NCBI RefSeq assembly: GCF_029277985.1
Contig: NZ_CP119546.1
Span: 3,100,001 to 3,164,000, forward strand
DNA: 64,000 nt
DNA from: Providencia stuartii
GTDB lineage: Bacteria; Pseudomonadota; Gammaproteobacteria; Enterobacterales; Enterobacteriaceae
Direction of reading: 5' to 3'
Part shown: in pieces, positions 40,814-49,837 of the stretch
Numbering within the stretch: position 1 is the first letter of the stretch
How the letters are laid out: every line of letters starts with the position of its first letter
Made by a program: the position numbers and the translations under genes
The notes under the pieces: model-generated
The model's input: only the letters and a program-made list of their open reading frames with translations
Database searches by the model: none
What the model was told of the DNA's origin: nothing

Positions 40814-41341
40814 ATGGCAGTCATAGGCATTTTCTTCGGTAGTGACACTGGTAATACAGAAAATATTGCCAAGATGATCCAAAAGAGATTAGGCAGTGAG
40901 AACGCGGAAGTTCATGATATTGCTAAATGCAGCAAAGAAGATATTGAAGCATTCGATATTCTACTTCTCGGTATCCCAACTTGGTATTACGGCGAAGCTC
41001 AATGTGATTGGGATGACTTTTTCCCAACCCTCGAAGAAATTGATTTTGATGGCAAACTTGTCGCGCTATTTGGCTGTGGTGACCAAGAAGACTACGCAGA
41101 ATACTTCTGTGATGCAATGGGGACCATTCGCGATATTATTGAACCACGTGGCGCTGTCATTGTCGGTCATTGGCCTACAGATGGCTACCATTTTGAAGTG
41201 TCTAAAGGTATGGCAGATGATAATCACTTTATCGGCCTTGCTATTGATGAAGACCGCCAGCCTGAGCTGACTGAAGAACGCGTTGATGCATGGGTACAAC
41301 AAATTTCAGAAGAGATGTCTCTAGCCGAAATTTTGGGCTAA
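40814..41341 (+). CDS. fldA: Flavodoxin 1
   Basis: FMN-containing electron carrier needed for activation of pyruvate formate-lyase, ribonucleotide reductase III, methionine synthase and isoprenoid enzymes. The 175 residues match E. coli FldA (176). The phosphate-binding loop is GSDTGNTENIAKM, the isoalloxazine-stacking residues lie in GIPTWYYGEAQCDWDDF and FGCGDQEDYAEYFCDAMG. The start at 40814 gives MAVIGIFFGSDTG with GAGG upstream; nine earlier codons are open but foreign to the family. It precedes fur, and it is the physiological electron donor to PflA, encoded further along the window. Confidence 0.97.
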   Translation: MAVIGIFFGSDTGNTENIAKMIQKRLGSENAEVHDIAKCSKEDIEAFDILLLGIPTWYYGEAQCDWDDFFPTLEEIDFDGKLVALFGCGDQEDYAEYFCDAMGTIRDIIEPRGAVIVGHWPTDGYHFEVSKGMADDNHFIGLAIDEDRQPELTEERVDAWVQQISEEMSLAEILG

Positions 41342-41509
41342 GCTGACGATAGAAATAAAATGAAACTATTATAATAATGAGACAGAGCATGGTTTCTATT
41401 TTTTATTTCCATGCCTATAATTGTAAATCAGTTTCGATGACAACTGAGCTTATGTTAAAAATGTCTCATTATTGTTAAATTTATGATTTAAGATACAGGA
41501 CAAACCCGC

Positions 41510-41959
41510 ATGACAGACAACAACAAAGCATTGAAGAATGCTGGACTCAAAGTCACTCTTCCAAGATTAAAGATATTGGAAGTACTTCAGGAGCCTGAGT
41601 GCCATCACGTCAGTGCGGAAGATCTCTATAAAAAACTCATTGATATGGGCGAAGAGATCGGTCTGGCTACGGTATACCGCGTATTGAACCAATTTGATGA
41701 TGCTGGCATTGTCACACGTCATAACTTTGAAGGCGGTAAATCCGTTTTTGAACTGACTCAACAGCACCACCACGATCATCTGATTTGTTTAGATTGTGGT
41801 AAAGTTATCGAATTCTCTGATAAATCCATTGAAGAACGTCAGACCAATATTGCTGCACGCCATGGTATTAAACTCTCTAACCACAGCTTGTACCTATATG
41901 GTCACTGTGCTGATGGCGATTGCCGCGAAAATGCGGATGCTCACGAAGCAAAAGAGTAA
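41510..41959 (+). CDS. fur: Ferric uptake regulator
   Basis: Fe(II)-dependent dimeric repressor of iron-acquisition genes. The 149 residues match E. coli Fur (148). The N-terminal winged helix (KNAGLKVTLPRLKILEVLQ and EEIGLATVYRVLNQFDDAGI), the metal-binding HHHDHLICLDCGKVIEF and the C-terminal CADGDCRENADAHEA are all present. AGGA precedes the ATG. The 168-base spacer after fldA should hold its promoter; an AT-rich partial palindrome at about 41367-41383 (ATTATAATAAT) is a weak candidate Fur box. A terminator at 42029 follows. Confidence 0.97.
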   Translation: MTDNNKALKNAGLKVTLPRLKILEVLQEPECHHVSAEDLYKKLIDMGEEIGLATVYRVLNQFDDAGIVTRHNFEGGKSVFELTQQHHHDHLICLDCGKVIEFSDKSIEERQTNIAARHGIKLSNHSLYLYGHCADGDCRENADAHEAKE

Positions 41960-42028
41960 TTTAATGGTTGAAAAACCATTAACATAATTCATAAAAAGGA
42001 ACGTATTTAGCTCCTTATATATACTGAT

Positions 42029-42060
42029 AAACCTCATGAATCACATGGGGTTTTCTTTTG
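42029..42060 (+). terminator. Terminator of fur
   Basis: AAACCTCATG (42029-42038) pairs with CATGGGGTTT (42044-42053, one T-G wobble) across AATCA and is followed by TCTTTTGTTT. Confidence 0.75.
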
Positions 42061-42469
42061 TTTATCGCTAAATACTGACGCATGTCTTGCGTCAGCTTGC
42101 CTTATTTATCAAGAAAAACATCCTGAGTCATCATCTCTCCCATCCTTCTATTTTCCAATCATCGATCTCATGACAAAACAGACGTTAATCAAACAGTCGC
42201 ATCATTATATTGTATCTATAAACTCAGCTAACTATAAATAGCTAACAGTTTACGATGAACCTGATGCTGCGATTGTCAGGGAAAGGTGTATTAGAAAAGA
42301 TAAAGCACCTAAGTGCCAATGACGAGATTACTGAGTCTCCTCAAAATACATGTCGTCTGGATATAGAAAAAAGCGGTGTCTATTGAAGCTGAAAGCGTTA
42401 ATTTCTTGGCAATCATCATCTATTAAACATACACGAGTACTGTAATAGGCGGTTAAACCTAGCATTTAA

Positions 42470-42496
42470 AAAGGTGGTACGCTCTGGCACCACCCT
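42470..42496 (-). terminator. Terminator of the chiP-chb unit
   Basis: GGTGGT (42473-42478) pairs with ACCACC (42489-42494), extended by a further C-G pair across one mismatch; the minus strand continues into TTTTTAAATG. It lies just after the chb stop. Confidence 0.75.
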
Positions 42497-42508
42497 CATA
42501 GTCTCTCG

Positions 42509-45187
42509 TTATTTTTGCACCACCGTTTCTACACGACTTGTTCTTGTTCCAGCTGGGTTTTTGGCTCGTACTTTTACATTACCCTTAACCTTTGGAGGCT
42601 TTTGTGCTGAATACGTTTGCCAATGGTCGCTATCTGCTAAAGCATATTCAATCACTAAACCTGGATAACTGATATTGGCGAGTAAAAGGCCATTTTCAAT
42701 TTTCGCACCAGGCACAGGGATACGATAAGCCACCCCTGCTCTATCTAGACGGGGTAACTCTTTCATACCAACGAGACTCGCAAAACGGCTCCAATCATCT
42801 GCCAGTTTTTGCTGTGAAACATAATTGGTTTTACCGCCGATATATTCACGACCTATTTGGTACTGATTTTCCCATTGCGCTTTATGCCATGCCCTTTCAG
42901 CTAAAGGCAGGATGCGAGGAAATAGCATGTATTCCGCCTTATCATCCGTCCTTACAGCTTCGCTCCATAGTTGTCCAGAAAGACCATAGACACCTGGCCA
43001 TGGCTTATCACTTTTCGCACTAAATGAGTTACCATCCCTATCAACGGAAGTTTCCGCATTTTGTGGTAAATTATCAGGCGCAAAAGAAAAGATTTTTTGT
43101 TCGTCACTCGCTCGGGTCGCCCAGTAATAGCCACTTTCATTTGGATTGACTTCATAAGGCATATCTAAATACACATAGTCAGGGTTCGAAATGACCACTT
43201 GATAACCTTTATTAGCCCAATCATTCGCCGAATCGAATCCTCCCCAATACAGTGTATCCCAGAAGTTAACCCTGACATTATCCGTTGCAAAATCGTTTGC
43301 ACTAGAAGCATCTTTCAAACCATCCTGCCAAGCTTGCATTGTTGTCACCCCTTTTTGCTGTAAACTTTCACTCACTTGTTTAGCAAAATGGCTGGAGAGA
43401 TGATCAAAGTCACTCACATCACCTCGCTTGATCAATGCCTGACACGCTTCCGATTTCGCCCATGGCTTATCTTCTATTTGTTTATCGATTATGCCTTTGC
43501 CCGGTTCGATATTGCCTGCTTTATCTTGGAAACCCGCACCTAAACGAATATTTTTCGCTTCATCACCACCAAAGTGCCATGTTTTTAATGGAACCCCCGC
43601 CTCCTTGTGCATTTGCATAACCTCACTGACCACTTTATTAACAAAGTTTTTAGAGGAATCTAAACAAGGATTTAAATAACTGCGTTTATCGTAGAATTGG
43701 ACAGAGGTTGTTACTGATGTATCCGATGGATCAACTAAGCGGTATTCACTCGCGGCAGCCTCATTGCCAGCCGCTTTTAATTTGTTATAACGAGCTTCCA
43801 TTGAAACAACGGCGGCACGGGCATGTGCAGGCATATCTATTTCAGGGATGACCTCAATATTACGATCTTTGGCATAGCGTAAAATGTCAATATAGTCATC
43901 ACGGGTAAAATAGCCGCTTCCCATATTATTATTCTCTGCCCCCGATCCTAACTGCGGTAATAAACACGTTTGTTCATCCAAATCATGACAGCGTTGGCTT
44001 CCCACCTCTGTAAGCTCAGGTAACCCCGGAATTTCAATTCGCCATCCTTCATCATCGGTTAAGTGAAAGTGGAATTTATTTAATTTATAACGAGACATTT
44101 GGTCAATTAAACGTTTAACCATCTGTTTACTATGGAAGTTTCTTCCTACATCTAAAAATACTCCTCGATAATCCATACGAGGTTTATCTTTCACAATCAT
44201 TGTCGCCACACTAGGCTTATCGGCTTCTGTTACGGCAGAAAGCAGTGATTGCATACCATAGAATAAGCCGACATGGTCATAACCAATAATTTCAGCCTGT
44301 TGTGGTGTGATCACTAACTCATATGCACCACTGACTTGATTCTCTGGCGCGAACTGTCTAGGTGCGATCTTCCCGAGTATAGGGAATCCCTGAACATTCT
44401 GTTTTAATTTGACCTGTTGTAAATGCTCATTAATGACAGCTAATTCTCCCTGAGTCAGGCCATCAAGTTGTAATTTAACACCGTTGGAAAGATCCGCATT
44501 CCCTTCTTGTATCTTAATATCGAGTGGCGTCGGTAAGATTTGTCCTCGTAACTGTTGCTCAGATAATGTTTGCAAAGAAAGATTTTTTTGGTAACGATTT
44601 TCGGGGGTCATTAAGACATTATTATCGGCTCCCGTTCTTTTCCAGTTTTTCATTTCAAATGGTGCAACGAACATGGTTGAGTCTTGAGTATCTGTGCTTT
44701 TCAAATTACGAGGCCGAGCATCACCCGAGGTCGCATACCAACGAGGCATAAAGTCAGAATAGCTCACTTGCCAATATTCCCCCGTCACTGGCAACACAAT
44801 TTTTTCGTGTGCTTTTATGCCATTAAACTGCTCAGTGGGGGTGATTTTATGCAAATCCCCCGTTAAATGGGTGATAGTAAACTGTGGGTTATCTTGTTTG
44901 AGTATTTGCCGAATACTATGAAAATAAAGTGCCCAATCAGCCGATTCAATCGCTTGATCACCATTGGTCAACGTAATATCAACGCGATTACAAGCCGCCC
45001 AATCCGCCCCAAGTGCAGCGCAATCCATGCCATGCTCACCTGCTTGGTTATCAACCACATTAATTTTTACATCGATATGACTTAATGCATCAACGATTTG
45101 ATCCGATGTTTGCTCAGCATTCGCCATCGTAGAAATAAAGGTGGCTGAAATTAATAACGCTAAAGGATGTAAATAATGTCTTTTCAT
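42509..45187 (-). CDS. chb: Chitobiase / beta-N-acetylhexosaminidase (GH20)
   Basis: Glycoside hydrolase family 20 enzyme that splits chitobiose and short chitooligosaccharides to N-acetylglucosamine in the periplasm or outer membrane. The 892-residue precursor has a signal peptide (MKRHYLHPLALLISATFIST, cut after MANA). It follows the Serratia chitobiase plan: N-terminal carbohydrate-binding domain (about 30-190), GH20b domain (about 210-330), catalytic barrel starting at MDYRGVFLDVGRNFH, and a C-terminal immunoglobulin-like domain. The catalytic pair is D542-E543 in HFGGDEAKN. It lies 68 bases downstream of chiP on the same strand, so import channel and hydrolase are probably co-transcribed. 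Confidence 0.95.
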   Translation of the reverse strand: MKRHYLHPLALLISATFISTMANAEQTSDQIVDALSHIDVKINVVDNQAGEHGMDCAALGADWAACNRVDITLTNGDQAIESADWALYFHSIRQILKQDNPQFTITHLTGDLHKITPTEQFNGIKAHEKIVLPVTGEYWQVSYSDFMPRWYATSGDARPRNLKSTDTQDSTMFVAPFEMKNWKRTGADNNVLMTPENRYQKNLSLQTLSEQQLRGQILPTPLDIKIQEGNADLSNGVKLQLDGLTQGELAVINEHLQQVKLKQNVQGFPILGKIAPRQFAPENQVSGAYELVITPQQAEIIGYDHVGLFYGMQSLLSAVTEADKPSVATMIVKDKPRMDYRGVFLDVGRNFHSKQMVKRLIDQMSRYKLNKFHFHLTDDEGWRIEIPGLPELTEVGSQRCHDLDEQTCLLPQLGSGAENNNMGSGYFTRDDYIDILRYAKDRNIEVIPEIDMPAHARAAVVSMEARYNKLKAAGNEAAASEYRLVDPSDTSVTTSVQFYDKRSYLNPCLDSSKNFVNKVVSEVMQMHKEAGVPLKTWHFGGDEAKNIRLGAGFQDKAGNIEPGKGIIDKQIEDKPWAKSEACQALIKRGDVSDFDHLSSHFAKQVSESLQQKGVTTMQAWQDGLKDASSANDFATDNVRVNFWDTLYWGGFDSANDWANKGYQVVISNPDYVYLDMPYEVNPNESGYYWATRASDEQKIFSFAPDNLPQNAETSVDRDGNSFSAKSDKPWPGVYGLSGQLWSEAVRTDDKAEYMLFPRILPLAERAWHKAQWENQYQIGREYIGGKTNYVSQQKLADDWSRFASLVGMKELPRLDRAGVAYRIPVPGAKIENGLLLANISYPGLVIEYALADSDHWQTYSAQKPPKVKGNVKVRAKNPAGTRTSRVETVVQK

Positions 45188-45255
45188 TGTGACCTCAATA
45201 TTAAATTCAATTTAGCCACTGCCACATAATATTTTTAATAGCAGTGACCGTGCTA

Positions 45256-46653
45256 TCAAAAAATAGTGAATGGCATCATGACCATAAACTTAATATCTTT
45301 TTCATCCTGAAATATATTACCGAACCCACCACCATAACTTGGAATATCGGTATGGTTATCATATTTAGTAAAGTGCAATTTAAATAAAGTATCTTTAGCT
45401 CTACCTGTTTGGATACTATATAAAATATCGATATTCCAAGCGCTTTCTCTTAATTTTACATCTTGGGCATATTGTGTATTAGTACTTGGTTTAGCATCCC
45501 AACCATAAATATAAGATGTACCTACTTTCCAACCAGCCAGATCCCAATGAGCTAAATCGTACATGACACCAGCAAAAACCGCTTTTTCATTATTCGCGTT
45601 ATAATCTGAACGCCCATCCCACCAAATATCCAATCGACCATTTGATGTCGCGTAGCCTGGCGTCATGCGCTGTAAGAAATAGCCTTGATTACCTTTCGCT
45701 TTGGCGTAAGTTCCTTCCACGCGAAAATCAAATTGCTCGTAGGTATAACCTAATGTCACCGCCTGTAAGAAAGCGAGGCCATCATAAACATCATTCACTC
45801 CGCCATCAGATACCTTATCTTTTGCGCCATAGAATTGATAAGACATTCGTAAATCACGATTAACAATAGGTACCGCATAAGAGGCCTTTGCAAAATATTG
45901 ATCTATATAGTCTTTAGCTTGTCCATAAGCCCCTTCTAATACCAATGAATTTTTAAAATCATATTTAAAACCAATAGATTGTAGATAGCTAATCCCTGTT
46001 TTACTATCAGCTTCACGGAAGTTGTACATATCACGATACCAAGGGGCTTTATATCGATCAGTCCACATATAGGACATGCTCAAAGCCCCCTTGTTTTCAA
46101 AATCAAATACCGCTCCGACTTCAATTCCTCGATAAGTACCGGGCATATAGCTCCAATGGGAAGCCAACAGTGTTTGTCCTGTGGGTTGGATATAGCCTCC
46201 TTTCCCCCAAAATGGACCATATTTCATTTTGGCAGCCGCTTTATAAACACTGACGCCGCTACGATCGCCTGACCATTTTTCATCCCAACGCGTTTTCGCA
46301 TCACTAAAACCAATTTCATTAGGTGCCGCGGGACCACTATTTGATAATTCAATGGCAGTAAATGCCGCTAAATCTAAACCGATGAGATCCTGAAAATAAC
46401 CTGAAGAATAATCAAGACTGGCATTTACGGTAGAATGCTTAAGGTTATCGGCATATTTTTTATATTTATCGCTTTCAGGGTTTAACTCTTTTCTAGAACG
46501 ATCGCGTTGCCAATAATACAACCCGCCTTTAAGTGTTGAATCATCTAAAAATTGCTCAGAAAAACTTATTGGTTGATAACTCATAGGAAGAAGTGCGATA
46601 CCTATTTTAAGCACGAGCATCCCCCTGCCACGATTGACATTTTTATTAACCAT
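45256..46653 (-). CDS. chiP: Chitoporin ChiP (OprD family)
   Basis: Outer-membrane channel for chitooligosaccharides. The 465-residue precursor starts with a basic signal region ([23 protein letters not shown]), then [21 protein letters not shown] typical of OprD/ChiP barrels, many alternating beta strands such as [19 protein letters not shown], and a C-terminal phenylalanine (MMPFTIF). GAGGAA precedes the ATG at 46653; in E. coli and Salmonella the chiP leader is silenced by the small RNA ChiX, whose seed can pair with this kind of sequence. The partner gene chb follows. A palindrome resembling a NagC operator lies upstream. E. coli also has chiP near fur, so this is partly conserved order. 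Confidence 0.9.
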   Translation of the reverse strand: MVNKNVNRGRGMLVLKIGIALLPMSYQPISFSEQFLDDSTLKGGLYYWQRDRSRKELNPESDKYKKYADNLKHSTVNASLDYSSGYFQDLIGLDLAAFTAIELSNSGPAAPNEIGFSDAKTRWDEKWSGDRSGVSVYKAAAKMKYGPFWGKGGYIQPTGQTLLASHWSYMPGTYRGIEVGAVFDFENKGALSMSYMWTDRYKAPWYRDMYNFREADSKTGISYLQSIGFKYDFKNSLVLEGAYGQAKDYIDQYFAKASYAVPIVNRDLRMSYQFYGAKDKVSDGGVNDVYDGLAFLQAVTLGYTYEQFDFRVEGTYAKAKGNQGYFLQRMTPGYATSNGRLDIWWDGRSDYNANNEKAVFAGVMYDLAHWDLAGWKVGTSYIYGWDAKPSTNTQYAQDVKLRESAWNIDILYSIQTGRAKDTLFKLHFTKYDNHTDIPSYGGGFGNIFQDEKDIKFMVMMPFTIF

Positions 46654-47108
46654 TCGCTGTTTCCTCAGTTTTTTATATTATTTTTTAGTGATAAGTTTCA
46701 GTAGTCGCCCATTAGGTAATTATTAATTTCAATAAACAAAATACGAGTACCTACTTAGCCTATTTTTCGCGACGCGAATTATCAAGGTTAAAAATATATT
46801 TATTCCTAAAATATGACCCAAGACACATTAATTTTTCTATTCATTCTCAGTGTTAATCATTCAAATCGATAATGTTTTTCGCATTAATATCCTGAATTAA
46901 AGATTAAACTTAGATAAAAAATCCTGTATTGAGGGTCCACTTAATACTTATTTCAATATAAAAAATAACATTCTTTGCCTGTAAGCGTTTCAATCAAACT
47001 TGCTAAGTTGATGCATAACTGCTTTAGTTGAGAACACGTTTTTTAATCACAAATAAACCAAGTGAATATTTCCATGTAAGCAAAGAAAAATGAAATTAGA
47101 GAGATACG
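46654..47108. other. Divergent spacer between chiP and the MFS gene
   Basis: No gene is seen in this AT-rich stretch. It should hold promoters for both directions and contains the palindrome at 46761-46783. Confidence 0.5.
46761..46783. promoter_or_regulatory. Palindromic operator candidate upstream of chiP
   Basis: TTCGCG-A-CGCGAA (46766-46778) is a perfect palindrome flanked by T-rich and A-rich bases (TATTT on the left, TTATC on the right). Its size and position about 110 bases before chiP would fit a NagC-type operator, the N-acetylglucosamine repressor that controls chiP in E. coli. Assignment is tentative. Confidence 0.4.
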
Positions 47109-48572
47109 ATGGAACAATCGCACGAAAATATTGACGGGAAACATCAGGAAGGCTGGCGAACACTCCTTACTGGCAAAAATCTCTGTTTAACACTCGCCTT
47201 GTCCGGCGGTATATGCCTTCATGCTATTAACGTTTATATCACCATAACAACGCTACCTTCTGTTGTACGGGATATTGGCGGCATTGATTTTTATGCCTGG
47301 AATACCACACTGTTTATCCTATCTTCGATTATTTCATCAGCATTAACATCACGACTTCTTAATTATTTTGGCCCAAGAAAAAGTTATGGCCTTGCTACAT
47401 TGATTTTTCTGATCGGCTCAATGGTTTGTGCTATGACGCCTTCCATGCCTATCATGCTATTAGGCAGAGTTATTCAAGGTGTGGGTGGGGGTATTTTACT
47501 CACATTATCTTATTCCATGGTGCATATCGTATTTGCTCAGCACTTATGGTCGAGAGTATTAGCCATGATGTCGAGTATGTGGGGAATGGCAACGCTATTA
47601 GGCCCTGCTCTAGGGGGAATATTTGCTGAGTATGATGTGTGGCGAGGCGCTTTTTGGTGTCTAGTGGTGGTTGGTATCCCCTATCTATGGCTAACTTGGC
47701 GAGTATTACCTGCGCAAAATCCTAATGAACAATGCCCACAGCAACCTATACCACTGCAAGCGCTTTTATTGCTTTCCTTTGCTGTTCTCGCTATCTCTTT
47801 AGGAAGTTTAAGCCAAGATAAATTTATTCCCATCGGGGGAATGTTAATCGCTATCTTATTGTGTGTACGACTTGTCATTATTGAACGCCGTGGACACAAT
47901 ACACTCTTCCCGCATGGCACATTTCATTTTTCCGCACAGCTCGCGCCAATCTACCTGACCATGGCACTACTTGGCCTAAGCGTACAGACTGAAGTTTTTG
48001 TTCCTTATTTTTTACAGATATTGCATGGCGTTGCCCCATTATTATCGGGTTATTTGGCTGCGCTTGTCGGCGCTGGTTGGTCAAGTGCGGCTATCTTGTC
48101 ATCTTCTTTTAAACCGACTATTGCCGTTCGTATTATTCGTTTAGGCCCCCTATTCACACTTATCGGTTTAATCACACTTGCCTTATTCATGACGAAAATC
48201 ATTCAGCTAGAGCAATTGCAAATATGGATAATTTGCCTCGCTTTATTTATCACAGGGGCAAGTATTGGCGCGGCATGGCCACATTTATTAACGCGAGTAT
48301 TGCAAGTGTCAGTTGGCAGTGAATCCCAGAAAGCCTCTTCTGCGATTACAACATTACAGTTATTTTCTACCGCTTTCGGTGCCTCACTGGCAGGGATGAT
48401 CGCAAATCTTGCAGGGCTTTCTGTACCTGGCGGGATGGATGGTGCAAAATCAGCGTCTCTTTGGTTATTTGTCTTATTTTCGTTAGTACCTTGCTTTGCA
48501 TTAATCACGGCAAATATTGTCGCAAACAGGGTTAATTTGTCATCTAAAAATGAACAAGAGGGGCATAAATAG
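47109..48572 (+). CDS. MFS transporter, DHA2 (EmrB-like) drug exporter family
   Basis: A 487-residue inner-membrane proton antiporter with about 14 predicted membrane segments. The motif A-like region LLNYFGPRKSYGLATLIFLIGS, the motif C-like GMATLLGPALGGIFAEY and RVIQGVGGGILLTLSYS are characteristic of the DHA2 family. The substrate cannot be told. No membrane fusion partner (EmrA) is next to it. It is divergent from chiP and converges on ansB, with which it shares a terminator whose hairpin begins before the stop codon. Confidence 0.85.
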   Translation: MEQSHENIDGKHQEGWRTLLTGKNLCLTLALSGGICLHAINVYITITTLPSVVRDIGGIDFYAWNTTLFILSSIISSALTSRLLNYFGPRKSYGLATLIFLIGSMVCAMTPSMPIMLLGRVIQGVGGGILLTLSYSMVHIVFAQHLWSRVLAMMSSMWGMATLLGPALGGIFAEYDVWRGAFWCLVVVGIPYLWLTWRVLPAQNPNEQCPQQPIPLQALLLLSFAVLAISLGSLSQDKFIPIGGMLIAILLCVRLVIIERRGHNTLFPHGTFHFSAQLAPIYLTMALLGLSVQTEVFVPYFLQILHGVAPLLSGYLAALVGAGWSSAAILSSSFKPTIAVRIIRLGPLFTLIGLITLALFMTKIIQLEQLQIWIICLALFITGASIGAAWPHLLTRVLQVSVGSESQKASSAITTLQLFSTAFGASLAGMIANLAGLSVPGGMDGAKSASLWLFVLFSLVPCFALITANIVANRVNLSSKNEQEGHK

Positions 48573-48584
48573 CCCCTCTTTGGT
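48557..48584. terminator. Terminator shared by the MFS gene and ansB
   Basis: AGAGGGGC (48557-48564) pairs with GCCCCTCT (48572-48579). The MFS stop codon TAG (48570-48572) lies at the loop edge. T runs are short on both sides. Confidence 0.65.
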
Positions 48585-48599
48585 GACGTTATATCCGCA

Positions 48600-49643
48600 T
48601 TAATATTTTTCAAATAATGATTGGATTTTTTGTGGATCTTGAGTTTCAGTCAGGGCGAGTTGCAATAAAATACGTGCTTTTTGCGGGTTCAAGCGTTCTG
48701 AAGCCACAAAGCCATATAAGTTATCATCAACTTCGGCATTGCGTGTCGTGTAACCTGTTGGTACACGGCTCGAACGAACAACCACAATATCTTCTTTAGC
48801 TGCTGTGGCTAGCGCATCAAAAACCGTTTTATACATATTACCATTTCCGACACCAGCGCTGACAATCCCTTTCGCTCCCTCTTCACGCAAAGCCTTGACA
48901 GGTGCGGCTGAAGCATTTGCATAGTTATAAACAATACCGACTAGAGGTAGCTTATCCAGTTTGCTCACATCAAAAGCTGCCTTCGTTGCCCTTGGTTCGG
49001 CTGATTTATAAAAGGTTACTTTACCGTCATGGATAAAACCTTGTGGGCCAGCATTCACAGCATCAAACGCTTGTACTTCTGTGGTGCTCATTTTCACCAC
49101 ATCCCGTCCCTGAACGACTTTGTCATTCATGGCCATTAACACACCACGTTCACCAGCAGATTTATCCGCTGCCACCACCACTGCATTATAAAGATTAAGA
49201 GGACCATCAGCACTCAATGCAGTTGATGGTCTCATTGCGCCAACTAACACAATTGGTTTTTGGCAGGATGTTGTTAAATCAAGGAAAAAAGCGGTTTCCT
49301 CTAATGTGTCTGTACCATAAGTAATCACAAATCCATCGGTGTTATCACACTCTTGATTGATTTTTTTCGCTAATGTCAGCCACACCTGATCATTCATATC
49401 TTGAGAGCCAATATTGACGATCTGCTCACCTGTAAGATTGGCAATTTTTTTAATCTCAGGCACCGCATTAATAAGCGCATCAATCCCCACTTTACCGGCT
49501 TGATAGCTAGAAGATGTGGCTGAATCACCACCACCTGCAATCGTGCCTCCCGTTGCTAAGACCGTAATATTAGGTAATGCATACACCGATGCAGTACAGA
49601 GTGTGAGCGCTGTCGCCAGTAATACCTTTTTACCTTGTTTCAT
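48600..49643 (-). CDS. ansB: Periplasmic L-asparaginase II
   Basis: High-affinity type II asparaginase that releases ammonia from asparagine in the periplasm. The 347-residue precursor has a signal peptide (MKQGKKVLLATALTLCTASVYA). The two catalytic threonines are in VLATGGTIAGGGDS and ITYGTDTLEETAFF, with the lysine in the VGAMRPSTALSADGPLNLYNAV region environment. E. coli ansB (348 residues) is controlled by FNR and CRP; the spacer upstream (49644-49837) was not seen to carry a clear site. In E. coli ansB lies elsewhere on the chromosome. Confidence 0.96.
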   Translation of the reverse strand: MKQGKKVLLATALTLCTASVYALPNITVLATGGTIAGGGDSATSSSYQAGKVGIDALINAVPEIKKIANLTGEQIVNIGSQDMNDQVWLTLAKKINQECDNTDGFVITYGTDTLEETAFFLDLTTSCQKPIVLVGAMRPSTALSADGPLNLYNAVVVAADKSAGERGVLMAMNDKVVQGRDVVKMSTTEVQAFDAVNAGPQGFIHDGKVTFYKSAEPRATKAAFDVSKLDKLPLVGIVYNYANASAAPVKALREEGAKGIVSAGVGNGNMYKTVFDALATAAKEDIVVVRSSRVPTGYTTRNAEVDDNLYGFVASERLNPQKARILLQLALTETQDPQKIQSLFEKY

Positions 49644-49837
49644 CCTATGACCTCTATTTTAAATAAACTTACGTTATTATGTGGAATTGAAACAGTATTT
49701 CCGTGATGCCTCTATCTATTTTAGATGAAATTATGAATATTTAGATGATTTACTCTAATAAGAATAAAAAGCGTGAGCAGACATGGAAAAATCCGTATCA
49801 TAGGCCGCCTATACCCCTTTTTAACAAGTGATTGACC

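Larger units (their letters stand above)
41960..42508. other. Gene-free spacer between fur and chb
   Basis: Apart from the fur terminator and the chb terminator at its ends, I see only small hairpins: TTAATGGTT-GAAA-AACCATTAA (41961-41982), CTGACGCA-N5-TGCGTCAG (42075-42095), AGCTA-N8-TAGCT and GCAC-CTAA-GTGC. No reading frame of convincing length or codon use and no tRNA were found. Confidence 0.45.

Noticed and set aside
41367..41383. Fur box before fur
   Set aside because: The AT-rich partial palindrome ATTATAATAAT matches the 19-bp Fur consensus too poorly to list as a feature.
42300..42350. tRNA-like or riboswitch-like structure after fur
   Set aside because: Only short unrelated hairpins are present; no tRNA T-arm sequence or known riboswitch core was found.
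48203..48613. 136-residue minus-strand frame over the end of the MFS gene
   Set aside because: It reads antisense to membrane segments and spans the shared terminator hairpin; no ribosome binding site.
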